Shown here: positions 8,200-15,415 of the stretch, in pieces
Position numbering within the stretch: position 1 is the first letter of the stretch
Layout: each line of letters starts with the position of its first letter
Source: Alitiscatomonas aceti
GTDB taxonomy: Bacteria; Bacillota; Clostridia; Lachnospirales; Lachnospiraceae
DNA: 46,162 nucleotides
Reading direction: 5' to 3'
Assembly (NCBI RefSeq): GCF_025567195.1
Contig: NZ_JAOQJF010000027.1
Span: forward strand, 1 to 46,162
Made by a program: the position numbers and the translations under genes
The notes under the pieces: model-generated
Told to the model about the DNA's origin: nothing
Databases searched by the model: none
Seen by the model: only the letters and a program-made list of their open reading frames with translations

Positions 8200-8388
8200 T
8201 TAGGGTCTGTCTGTATCTTTTTTCTTGCGTCGGTAGGGGCGTTTTGGCATTGGTGGTTTATCAAACAGATCCCTTTCCTGAGAAAATGGTAAGGTTTGAA
8301 AAACACGGTCAATCTAGGTGGATTCCATATCACGCTGTGAGCGGCAATCTTCTTGAATAGCTTCTCGGATTTCTCTTACAGTACACAT
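8200..8388 (-). pseudogene. Small ICE gene interrupted by an in-frame amber codon
   Basis: A 62-codon frame starting at the ATG at 8388 (AAAGGAAAGG about 7 nt upstream). Codons 1-24 read MCTVREIREAIQEDCRSQRD and MEST. Codon 25 is TAG (8314-8316), then the same frame continues IDRVFQTLPFSQERDLFDKP and PMPKRPYRRKKKDTDRP to a TAA at 8200. The downstream half has strongly coding-like composition and a basic tail. A point mutation of a sense codon such as CAG is the simplest explanation; readthrough cannot be excluded. It lies between the small gene at 8418 and a terminator. The family is not recognised. Confidence 0.5.
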
Positions 8389-8417
8389 ATTCATTCCTTT
8401 CCTTTCGTTGTATGGGT

Positions 8418-8693
8418 TTATGAGCGGCGGCGTTTTCCCGGTTTGAAATCGAGGATATGTCCCTCAATCACACGAGCGTAACGCTTGATCTTGATCTCCC
8501 GGCGCTGCTGGCTTTGCAGGGCGGCCTGATAACCGTCCTCAGTCAAAAACAGCCGCATTTCATCTCCGGGGCTTCCATAAGCAGTGCTGGGACGCAAGAC
8601 AGTAAACTCAATCATCCAGCAAGTGCTGTCCCAAAATCGCTCCACTGCAAGAATGTTGTGGCCTTTCAGCTCCCTTGCTGCAATATCTTTCAT
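8418..8693 (-). CDS. Small ICE protein, paralogue of the product at 6137-6448
   Basis: A 91-residue cytoplasmic protein (MKDIAARELKGHNILAVERF...) ending in the basic tail PGKRRRS. I placed the start at the ATG at 8693, 5-6 nt after GGGAGA; an upstream ATG at 8708 would overlap the parB stop. Its core (RLFLTEDGYQAALQSQQRREIKI) matches the small protein at 6137-6448. It lies 11 bp after parB, so it is co-transcribed with parA-parB. Function unknown. Confidence 0.6.
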   Translation of the reverse strand: MKDIAARELKGHNILAVERFWDSTCWMIEFTVLRPSTAYGSPGDEMRLFLTEDGYQAALQSQQRREIKIKRYARVIEGHILDFKPGKRRRS

Positions 8694-8704
8694 AGGCTCT
8701 CCCT

Positions 8705-9634
8705 TCATCGTTCCTGATCTCGTTGGCGTTTTTTCTGCCATTGTTCCAGCAGTTTAATAATGGTTTCCTGCATTTTGGCCGGTGTATAGCTTTTGGGGAA
8801 ATACTTTCGCAAGGTATCGCTGCTCAAGGTCACTTTATCCAGATCACCCTTTTTTTCCTCTGACATGATGGCAAGCATCACATCTTCTGACAATTTCCCA
8901 TCCTGGCTGAACTTTTTCATTCGCTGAGCCTGAGAGAGAGAAGGGGTAGCCTGCTCATAGTCCATTGTTTCCACCAGCATTTGCTGTTCGTCCGGTTTCA
9001 AAAAAGAGAGTTCATAGGCTGGATTAAATGCGATTTTCTTTTCATCCACCATATCCAAAAGCTCTGGAATCAGCTCAGTCAAACGAACATATCGCATTAC
9101 CTGGATACCGCTTCGTTCACCGGCTTCTTTTGCCACCTGGTCTCTGGCGCTCAACTTCTGTTCAACTTGAACAGAAGTCAGGTCTGTTCTTGCTCCCTGA
9201 TGTTTAATGGCTTCCAGCTTCATTTTGTAGGCAAAGGCCCTTTCACTGGGGAGCAGATTTTCTCGCTGCAAATTGCTGTCAACCATAATAATTGTGGCAG
9301 CATCGTCATCCAAGTCGCGCACAATGACAGGCATGGTTTCTTTTCCGGCCAACTCGCTGGCTCTGCGGCGTCTGTGTCCGGCTACCAGCTCATAACTGCC
9401 ATCAGGCAGAGGTCTGGCAATCGCAGGAACCAACACGCCATACTTTTTGATGCTGTCTGCGGTTTCTATCATTGCATCATCATCCTTGACCTTGAAGGGG
9501 TGATCCTTGAACGGATGCAGTTCAGATAGGGGAATTTCCTGGATTTTTTCCAGTTGCTCGTCTTGCCGACTTTCTTCAGTAGAAAACAGGTCATCTACTG
9601 AGGCCAGCTCTATTTTTTTCGCGCTGCTTTTCAA
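8705..9634 (-). CDS. parB: ParB/Spo0J-family partition protein
   Basis: A 309-residue ParB. It has an N-terminal ParB/sulfiredoxin-type CTP-binding fold with the signature GHRRRRA (about residue 90) and LQRENLLPSERAFAYKMKLEA, a central HTH region (about 165-190; VAKEAGERSGIQVMRYVRLTELIPE), and a C-terminal basic dimerisation part. It starts at TTG 9634, with AGGAGG 9 nt upstream, and overlaps the 3' end of parA by 44 bp. ParB loads on parS-like sites and works with ParA to keep the excised element or to regulate its genes. No parS-like palindrome was identified by eye in the window. Confidence 0.9.
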   Translation of the reverse strand: MKSSAKKIELASVDDLFSTEESRQDEQLEKIQEIPLSELHPFKDHPFKVKDDDAMIETADSIKKYGVLVPAIARPLPDGSYELVAGHRRRRASELAGKETMPVIVRDLDDDAATIIMVDSNLQRENLLPSERAFAYKMKLEAIKHQGARTDLTSVQVEQKLSARDQVAKEAGERSGIQVMRYVRLTELIPELLDMVDEKKIAFNPAYELSFLKPDEQQMLVETMDYEQATPSLSQAQRMKKFSQDGKLSEDVMLAIMSEEKKGDLDKVTLSSDTLRKYFPKSYTPAKMQETIIKLLEQWQKKRQRDQER

Positions 9635-10412
9635 GTTTCATCACCTCCTGGGTCAGATTCTTGTAACCCTCGGCCACTTTGCCCTTGGGGTCATGGGCAA
9701 AAATACTCTTGCCCTCGGCACTGATTTCCTTTGCTCGGACAGAATGGGGAATCTCAGTTCCGAACACTTTGATTTTGCTGCCGTAGGTTTCTCGCAGCAG
9801 AGCCGCAATCTCCTTGGCAAAGTTGGTGCGGTTGTCCACCATCGTCAGCAGGATACCGTCGATCTGGAGCTTGGGGTTGATCTGCCGTTTCACCTTATTG
9901 ACCGTCTGGAGCAGCTGTTCCAGGCCCTTGGCGGGCAGATACTCCGCCTGGACGGGGATTATGACCCTGTTGGCAGCCGCCAACGCATTGACCGTAAGCA
10001 TCCCCAGGGAGGGCTGACAGTCAATCAGGATATGGGAATACTGTCCCTTGAGCGTGTCCAGGTATTGCCGCAAGATGGTCTCACGGCTCATGGCGTTCAC
10101 CAGGGAGACCTCCATGCCGGAGAGCTGGATGTCGGCAGGCATCAGGTCAACGCCTTCCGGGTGGTGCAGGATGCCCTCGCCGGGGCGCATCGGCTCGTCC
10201 ATCAGGATACGGCCCATCGCGTCGGACAGAGTAAAGGGCAGCTTGTCCGGCTGGGGATGGCCCAGGCTGATGGTCAGGCTGCCCTGCGGGTCTCCGTCGA
10301 TCAGCAGAACTTTCTTCCCCGTCTGCGCCAGCCCGATACCCAGATTTGCGCAGGTGGTTGTCTTGCCAACGCCGCCTTTCTGGTTGGCGATGGCGATAAT
10401 TTGTGTGTTCAT
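9591..10412 (-). CDS. parA: ParA/Soj-family ATPase
   Basis: A 273-residue ParA with the deviant Walker A KGGVGKTT (residues 12-19), switch I (LLIDGDPQGSLT) and Walker B-like HILIDCQPSLG, the usual set for ParA/MinD ATPases. It has no N-terminal HTH, so it is the short Soj type. It starts at ATG 10412 after AGGAGG. The 3' end overlaps parB and the two are coupled. In ICEs this pair supports maintenance of the excised circular form or partition during transfer. The transcript seems to start in the 450-bp non-coding stretch upstream. Confidence 0.95.
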   Translation of the reverse strand: MNTQIIAIANQKGGVGKTTTCANLGIGLAQTGKKVLLIDGDPQGSLTISLGHPQPDKLPFTLSDAMGRILMDEPMRPGEGILHHPEGVDLMPADIQLSGMEVSLVNAMSRETILRQYLDTLKGQYSHILIDCQPSLGMLTVNALAAANRVIIPVQAEYLPAKGLEQLLQTVNKVKRQINPKLQIDGILLTMVDNRTNFAKEIAALLRETYGSKIKVFGTEIPHSVRAKEISAEGKSIFAHDPKGKVAEGYKNLTQEVMKLEKQREKNRAGLSR

Positions 10413-10806
10413 TTCAGTTTCCTCCTGTGTCTTGAACAGAAGATGGAATGTAAAGAGGGTAAACTACCCCCTTGGGTTTTCTTAAAATCAAGAACATTTC
10501 GGCATCCTTTTGATTTAGGATTCATTTATCACGGTTCTGTACCGGACACTCCCATTGCCTGCGACGCTTTTAACGCTCGGACTGTGGCTGAGTGTAAGTT
10601 TTCCCCCTGTCCCTGGATCGTGGCCTCAAGTTATCAAGCTCTTTACCGGCGATAGGGAAGTCGCTCGACCCGTAGGCGTCATGGCGTATCACCGGAGTGG
10701 CTCTCCGAGGGACGGTTGTACCTGATGTTCTTCTGAATTTTCAAGGTCCACGAGATGTAACTCTCACTTGTAGGCCACGGCAGAGGCCGTTTGTTGCGCA
10801 AAAAAT
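10413..10806 (-). other. Long non-coding leader upstream of parA, possibly a structured RNA
   Basis: About 400 bp with no coding-like frame on either strand. On the minus (transcript) strand it contains several small GC-rich hairpins: ACGGC-CTCT-GCCGT, CGGAG-AGCCA-CTCCG, and a segment with GAGCGACTTCCC and ATCGCCGG. The first lies just downstream of the parB2 terminator and the last is close to the parA start. The base composition is more GC-rich and even than an ordinary intergenic stretch. It could be a regulatory leader, a non-coding RNA or the transfer or partition origin. No specific family was recognised. Confidence 0.35.
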
Positions 10807-10836
10807 AAAAAAAGGAGCAGAAAATTTTTCTGCTCC
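10807..10836 (-). terminator. Rho-independent terminator after the second parB
   Basis: On the minus strand, GGAGCAGAAAA pairs with TTTTCTGCTCC around a 1-base centre, followed by TTTTTTTA. It ends the parB2 transcript 27 bp after the stop. Confidence 0.9.
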
Positions 10837-10862
10837 CTGTTGTGACAAGGTATAATGACCTT

Positions 10863-11726
10863 TTATTGTGTGTAGCCACGCTTTTTACTCCAATTTCTAA
10901 TCAACAGTAAAATCGTGTTGTGCATCTGTTCACTATTGTAATGCGAGGGGAAATACTGCTTGATTTCTTCTTCTTCAACAATCATCGGCTCTCTCTGGTT
11001 TGGTTTCTTTTCCGATAAGATACAAACCAAGTAATCTTCTGTAAAGTCTGATTCACTGGCCTTTTCTCGGATGGCTTTTGCCTGAGAAATAGATGGGGTT
11101 GCTTTTAGTGCTACCATTACCTTATATAGTAGCTTCTGTTGCTTCTTGTCCAAGTAGGAAATAGATACTGCTGGATTCAATGCCATTTTTCGATTATCAA
11201 CCATTTCAAGGATTTCTGGTATCAATTCAGTAAGACGGATATAGCGAGAAATTTGGTTGCGACTTTGACCGACTTGTTCAGCAATTAACTCTCTGGATTC
11301 TTTTCCGACACACTTCCGCCCAAGTTGGGCGGAAGTAAATCCTTTACGCCCCTGATGGCTCATAGCTACCAACTTCATTTTGTATGCAAAGGCTCTTTCA
11401 CTTGGGAGAATCGTTTCACGCTGAAGGTTTGCATCTACCATGTTTACAACTGCCTCATCATCCGTCATAGACTGGACTAAAACAGGCATCTCAGAGTAAC
11501 CCAATACTTCACAAGCCGCTTTGCGTCGATGACCAGAAATTAGTTCATAACAATCCTCACCAATCTGGCGAGCCACCGCTGGATGAATTACACCGTGAAT
11601 TTCAATGCTCTCAACAAGACGCCGAAATTCCTCATCGTCTCGTACCTGAAAGGGATGATTCTTAAATGGCTTCAGTTGTTCCAAGGGAATGTTTTTTACT
11701 GCTTGCCTTTGATCGTCTCGTCTCAT
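10863..11726 (-). CDS. Second ParB-family protein, distinct from the parA-linked ParB
   Basis: A 287-residue ParB paralogue. It shares the IPLEQLKPFKNHPFQVRDDEE opening, the SGHRRKA motif, and LQRETILPSERAFAYKMKLVA with the ParB at 8705-9634. The rest has diverged, and codon use and base composition are more AT-rich. It contains an HTH region (IAEQVGQSRNQISRYIRLTELIPE). It is monocistronic, preceded by AAAGGAGG and followed by its own terminator, with no partner parA. It lies at the outer end of the ICE. It may bind its own sites, regulate the parAB operon, or be a remnant of another element. Confidence 0.85.
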   Translation of the reverse strand: MRRDDQRQAVKNIPLEQLKPFKNHPFQVRDDEEFRRLVESIEIHGVIHPAVARQIGEDCYELISGHRRKAACEVLGYSEMPVLVQSMTDDEAVVNMVDANLQRETILPSERAFAYKMKLVAMSHQGRKGFTSAQLGRKCVGKESRELIAEQVGQSRNQISRYIRLTELIPEILEMVDNRKMALNPAVSISYLDKKQQKLLYKVMVALKATPSISQAKAIREKASESDFTEDYLVCILSEKKPNQREPMIVEEEEIKQYFPSHYNSEQMHNTILLLIRNWSKKRGYTQ

Positions 11727-11878
11727 AATGGCCTCCTTTACTGAAAGCTGAATTCGTCCAAAATTACGGAATTGGCTGCTGTGAAAATAGCAGCGAGCAT
11801 GGACAAAATGTATTTTTGAAATCAGAATACATTTTTGCGTTCCCGTTTAGATTTGTACAAACAGCCCAAAATAACAAC
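11727..11878. other. ICE edge: intergenic stretch with inverted repeats
   Basis: No gene. A GCTGCT/AGCAGC hairpin (11775-11796) and a perfect 10-bp inverted repeat (aaaatgtatt at 11805-11814, aatacatttt at 11826-11835) lie upstream of parB2. The second could be an operator or lie near the ICE terminus. A 5-6 bp target duplication cannot be recognised without the other ICE end, so the exact junction is not called. The element boundary is most likely between here and 11930. Confidence 0.35.
11805..11835. repeat. 10-bp perfect inverted repeat upstream of parB2
   Basis: Arms aaaatgtatt and aatacatttt are separated by 11 bp. It is either a regulatory operator for parB2 or part of the ICE end. It has no T run, so it is not a terminator. 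Confidence 0.5.
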
Positions 11879-11921
11879 AAAAAACCCCCGCACATTGCCC
11901 AATTGGGAATGTACGGGGGTT
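11879..11921 (-). terminator. Strong terminator downstream of ppdK and the gene remnant
   Basis: Minus-strand AACCCCCG...CGGGGGTT with inner ACATT/AATGT and CCC/GGG pairs around an AATT loop, followed by TTTTTTG. It ends the ppdK-side transcript next to the ICE edge; the + strand side ends in TTTT, so it may work both ways. Confidence 0.85.
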
Positions 11922-11928
11922 TTGGTGA

Positions 11929-12039
11929 TTAGATATAAACCTCCACGGTCAAATCATGCCATTTTGACGGTTTTATGCCGTATCCATGGGATTTATAGAA
12001 GGTTTGCGCTTCATCAAATCCAATGGTGAATGACAGAAC
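11929..12039 (-). pseudogene. 3' remnant of a gene, GNAT-acetyltransferase-like tail
   Basis: Directly after the ppdK stop, one minus-strand frame reads as a coding-like tail (FTIGFDEAQTFYKSHGYGIK, then PSKWHDLTVEVYI) ending in TAA at 11929. The 'AQTFYKSHGY' part resembles the last helix-strand of GNAT acetyltransferases. There is no start codon or ribosome site, and the frame runs back into ppdK, so this is a 5'-deleted fragment. The family call is tentative. Confidence 0.35.
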
Positions 12040-12041
12040 TC

Positions 12042-14678
12042 TTACTTGCGGGGGTTCTTGATAGCAGCCTGGGCAGCAGCCAGTCTTGCGATCGGCACAC
12101 GGAACGGAGAACAGGATACATAGTTTAAGCCTACCTTATGGCAGAACTCTACGGAAGACGGATCTCCGCCGTGCTCGCCGCAGATACCGCACTTAAGCTC
12201 CGGACGGGTTGCGCGTCCTTCCTTTACAGCCATTTCCACAAGACGGCCAACACCTGTCTGGTCAAGTCTTGCAAACGGATCGGACTCGTAGATCTTAGCC
12301 TTGTAGTAGGAATCTAAGAACTTGCCGGCGTCGTCACGGGAGAAGCCGAAGGTCATCTGTGTCAGGTCGTTGGTACCGAAGGAGAAGAACTCTGCCTCTT
12401 CAGCTACCTGTCCGGCTGTCAGAGCCGCACGCGGGATCTCGATCATGGTACCGATATGGTACTGGATGTCGGAGCCTTTCTCTTTCTTAACCTGCTCAGC
12501 AACTTCAACAACGATGTCCTTAACGAACTTCAGCTCTTTCTTCTCACCGATCAGCGGGATCATGATCTCCGGAACGATGTCGTAGCCGCACTCTTCCTTA
12601 ACCTCGATGGCAGCCTCCATAACGGCACGGGTCTGCATCTTTGCGATCTCCGGATAAGTAACAGCCAGACGGCATCCACGGTGACCCATCATCGGGTTGA
12701 ACTCATGGAGCTCATCACATTTTGCTTTAACAACTTCAACAGTCAGACCCATATCCTTTGCGAGCTCAGCCATCTCCTCAGTTGTCTTCGGAGTGAACTC
12801 ATGCAGCGGCGGATCTAAGTAACGAACGGTCATCGGTCTTCCTTCCAGAGCCTTGTACATGCCCTTGAAGTCGCCCTTCTGGAACGGGATCAGCTCGTTT
12901 AATGCAGCCTCTCTTGCCTCAACGGTATCAGAAAGGATCATCTTTCTTAAGCTGTGGATTCTCTCGGGCTCGAAGAACATATGCTCGGTACGGCAGAGGC
13001 CGATACCCTCAGCGCCAAGCTTCACTGCGTTTGCAGTATCAGCCGGTGTATCTGCGTTGGTACGAACGCCCAGCTTACGGAAGCTGTCGGCCCAGTCCAT
13101 GATCCTCTTGAAGTTTCCGCCAACGGAAGCCTCCTGAGTCTGGATATCGCCTTTGTAGATCTTACCTGTGGTTCCGTCTAAGGAGATGTAATCGCCTTCG
13201 TGGAAGGTATATCCGCCAAGGGAGAATTCCTTCTTCTCTTCGTCGATCTTGATCTCGCCGCAGCCGGATACACAGCAGGTACCCATACCACGGGCAACTA
13301 CTGCTGCGTGGGAGGTCATACCACCGCGTACAGTCAGGATACCCTGTGCAGCGTGCATACCCTCGATGTCCTCCGGAGATGTCTCCAGACGAACCAGGAT
13401 CACTCTCTCGCCCTTGCCGCCGATGCCTGCAGCCTTGGCAGTCTCTGCGTCGAAGCATACCTTACCTGCTGCTGCACCCGGGGAAGCCGGAAGAGCCTGT
13501 CCGATCACCTCGCCAGCCTTTAATGCAGCCGGATCGAAGGTGGGATGTAATAACTGGTCAAGAGACTTAGCCTCGATTCTGCATACAGCCTCCTCGGGAG
13601 TGATCTGTCCCTCGTCTACGAGATCGCAGGCGATCTGGATCGCAGCCGGAGCAGTTCTCTTACCGTTACGTGTCTGTAAGAAGTATAATTTGCCTTCCTC
13701 GATGGTGAACTCCATATCCTGCATATCGTGGAAATGGTTCTCCAGCTTCATTGCAAGATCCATAAACTGCTTGTAGCAGTCCGGAAGGTCTTTTTCAAGC
13801 TGGGTGATGGGCTGCGGTGTACGAACGCCTGCAACCACGTCCTCACCCTGGGCGTTGATCAGGTACTCACCGAAGATACCCTTTTCGCCAGTGGAGGGGT
13901 TACGTGTGAAGGCAACGCCTGTACCAGATGTCTCACCCTTGTTTCCGAATACCATGGTCTGTACGTTTACAGCGGTACCCCAGTCGCCCGGAATATCGTT
14001 CATACGACGGTATACGATGGCACGCGGGTTGTCCCAGGAACGGAATACAGCCTTAACGGCGCCCATCAGCTGCTCCTTGGGATCCTGCGGGAACTCTTCC
14101 CCATTCATAGCCTCTTTGTAAACAGCTTTGAACTTGTCTGCTAATTCCTTTAAGTCGTCAGCGGTCAGCTCTGTATCGAAATGAACGCCCTTTGCCTCTT
14201 TCATCTCGTCGATGATCTTCTCGAAGTAGGACTTGGGAACTTCCATAACAACGTCAGAATACATCTGGATGAATCTTCTGTAAGAATCATATGCAAAACG
14301 CGGATTGCCGGTCTTCTTTGCGAAGCCCTCAACAGCCACGTCGTTTAAACCAAGGTTTAAGATGGTATCCATCATACCCGGCATGGATGCTCTTGCACCG
14401 GAACGAACGGAAACCAGCAACGGATCTTCGGTATCACCGAATTTCTTTCCGTTTACACCCTCTAACCATGTAATAGCCTCGAAGATCTGGTTCTGGATCT
14501 CCTCTGTGATCTGCTTGCCGCTGTTGTAGTAATCGGTGCAGGCCTCTGTCGTAACAGTAAAGCCCTGCGGGATCGGCATGCCAAGGATCGTCATCTCAGC
14601 CAGGTTGCAGCCTTTACCGCCGAGAAGGTTTCTCATCGAAGCATTACCTTCTTCAAACTTATAAACCCACTTTGCCAT
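12042..14678 (-). CDS. ppdK: Pyruvate, phosphate dikinase
   Basis: A full-length 878-residue enzyme that interconverts PEP + AMP + PPi and pyruvate + ATP + Pi, used by many anaerobes as a PPi-saving glycolytic step. Seen in order: an ATP-grasp-type N-terminal nucleotide domain (GGKGCNLAEMT near 20-30; SVRSGARASMPGMMDTILNLGLN), the phosphohistidine domain with the catalytic His in GGMTSHAAVVARGMG (about residue 453), and a PEP/pyruvate TIM barrel (GAEGIGLCRTEHMFF; HRGCRLAVTYPEI; FGTNDLTQMTFGFSRDDA; CGICGEHGGDP with the catalytic Cys). It starts at ATG 14678 with AGGAGG upstream. Codon use is typical of a highly expressed gene. It has its own promoter (14837-14865). Confidence 0.98.
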   Translation of the reverse strand: MAKWVYKFEEGNASMRNLLGGKGCNLAEMTILGMPIPQGFTVTTEACTDYYNSGKQITEEIQNQIFEAITWLEGVNGKKFGDTEDPLLVSVRSGARASMPGMMDTILNLGLNDVAVEGFAKKTGNPRFAYDSYRRFIQMYSDVVMEVPKSYFEKIIDEMKEAKGVHFDTELTADDLKELADKFKAVYKEAMNGEEFPQDPKEQLMGAVKAVFRSWDNPRAIVYRRMNDIPGDWGTAVNVQTMVFGNKGETSGTGVAFTRNPSTGEKGIFGEYLINAQGEDVVAGVRTPQPITQLEKDLPDCYKQFMDLAMKLENHFHDMQDMEFTIEEGKLYFLQTRNGKRTAPAAIQIACDLVDEGQITPEEAVCRIEAKSLDQLLHPTFDPAALKAGEVIGQALPASPGAAAGKVCFDAETAKAAGIGGKGERVILVRLETSPEDIEGMHAAQGILTVRGGMTSHAAVVARGMGTCCVSGCGEIKIDEEKKEFSLGGYTFHEGDYISLDGTTGKIYKGDIQTQEASVGGNFKRIMDWADSFRKLGVRTNADTPADTANAVKLGAEGIGLCRTEHMFFEPERIHSLRKMILSDTVEAREAALNELIPFQKGDFKGMYKALEGRPMTVRYLDPPLHEFTPKTTEEMAELAKDMGLTVEVVKAKCDELHEFNPMMGHRGCRLAVTYPEIAKMQTRAVMEAAIEVKEECGYDIVPEIMIPLIGEKKELKFVKDIVVEVAEQVKKEKGSDIQYHIGTMIEIPRAALTAGQVAEEAEFFSFGTNDLTQMTFGFSRDDAGKFLDSYYKAKIYESDPFARLDQTGVGRLVEMAVKEGRATRPELKCGICGEHGGDPSSVEFCHKVGLNYVSCSPFRVPIARLAAAQAAIKNPRK

Positions 14679-14803
14679 AAGTTTTTCTTCCTCCTATCAA
14701 ATTTGTAGAAAAGCTTCTACGTGACTAGTTTCTCCATTTCCCGGTTCCTGCCATGCGTTTTCCCATGTCCGCTGCCAGGACATATGGTTTGGAAATTTGC
14801 GCA

Positions 14804-14834
14804 CAAAAACAGCAGGCCGGAAAACGGTCTGCTG
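14804..14834 (-). terminator. Hairpin plus U-run between DUF212 and ppdK
   Basis: Minus strand CAGCAGaCCG / CGGcCTGCTG followed by TTTTTG. It can end the glgA-DUF212 transcript. It also lies just after the ppdK promoter -10, so it would be the first thing in the ppdK leader, where it could act as an attenuator or 5' stabiliser. Confidence 0.75.
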
Positions 14835-14836
14835 AC

Positions 14837-14865
14837 ATTATAAGGGATATTGCCAGATATTGCAA
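14837..14865 (-). promoter_or_regulatory. ppdK promoter overlapping a palindromic operator
   Basis: TTGCAA (14860-14865), a 17-bp spacer and TATAAT (14837-14842) on the minus strand. A 10-bp inverted repeat (gggatattgc/gcaatatccc, 14844-14871) and a nested perfect palindrome GATATTGCAATATC (14856-14869) cover the -35 and spacer, so a repressor site is likely. The regulator is not identified. Confidence 0.7.
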
Positions 14866-14934
14866 TATCCCCTAATGATTTTTTCGCCAAAATATATAGC
14901 TTATGAGGTTTTCATCCCCATTTTTCCGCGGATC

Positions 14935-15393
14935 CTAGTAAAAACTGCTGATGACCAGAGTCATGCCGATCCCCAGGACCGCGCCTGCCGCCACCTGGAG
15001 AGGCGTATGGCCCACATACTCCTTCAGTTTCTCCTGGAGCAGGACTCCGTCCAGGTTCAGTATATTTTCAAAAAACACACTATTTAAAAGCTGCGCCTGT
15101 TTTCCCGTCTCCCGGCGGACGCCCATGGCATCGTACATGACGACCATGGCCACCACAAAGCTGATGGCAAATTCAAAGCTGCCCACGCCGTATTTAAGCC
15201 CCGATGCCGTGGTCAGCGCGCATACCGTGGCCGAATGGGAACTGGGCATCCCGCCAGAGCCGAACAGCCGCTCCGGGTTGAACGACCGGTTTAAGACCAC
15301 GTCAATGATGATCTTTAAGACCTGGGCCACCGTCCAGCCCGCCACGGAACACACCAGCACCTGGTTCCCTAGTATCTCATTCCAAATCTCCAT
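14935..15393 (-). CDS. Divergent PAP2 (DUF212) family membrane protein
   Basis: A 152-residue protein with about five hydrophobic segments. It carries the DUF212 signature: GGMPSSHSATVCAL and YDAMGVRRETGKQAQLLN, with a conserved HTPLQVAAGAVLGIGM near the C-terminus. These motifs resemble PAP2 phosphatase active-site stretches, but the family function is unproven. I placed the start at ATG 15393, 6 nt after GGAGG; a longer upstream frame would read through glgA codons. It begins 22 bp after the glgA stop and is probably co-transcribed with it. Confidence 0.88.
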   Translation of the reverse strand: MEIWNEILGNQVLVCSVAGWTVAQVLKIIIDVVLNRSFNPERLFGSGGMPSSHSATVCALTTASGLKYGVGSFEFAISFVVAMVVMYDAMGVRRETGKQAQLLNSVFFENILNLDGVLLQEKLKEYVGHTPLQVAAGAVLGIGMTLVISSFY

Positions 15394-15415
15394 GGTTTCC
15401 TCCAAACTGCATTCC

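Noticed and set aside
9507..10655. 382-codon + strand frame opposite parA and the parB start
   Set aside because: It is an antisense shadow of parA; the sense frame has the ParA motifs and ribosome site.
10679..10879. 66-codon minus-strand frame between parA and parB2
   Set aside because: It overlaps the parB2 terminator and stop, has no ribosome site and no coding character.
11727..12041. tRNA gene as ICE attachment site
   Set aside because: No cloverleaf or CCA-type end is visible near the ICE edge.
12853..13776. Several + strand frames opposite ppdK
   Set aside because: They arise from the biased codon use of ppdK and carry no recognisable domains or ribosome sites.
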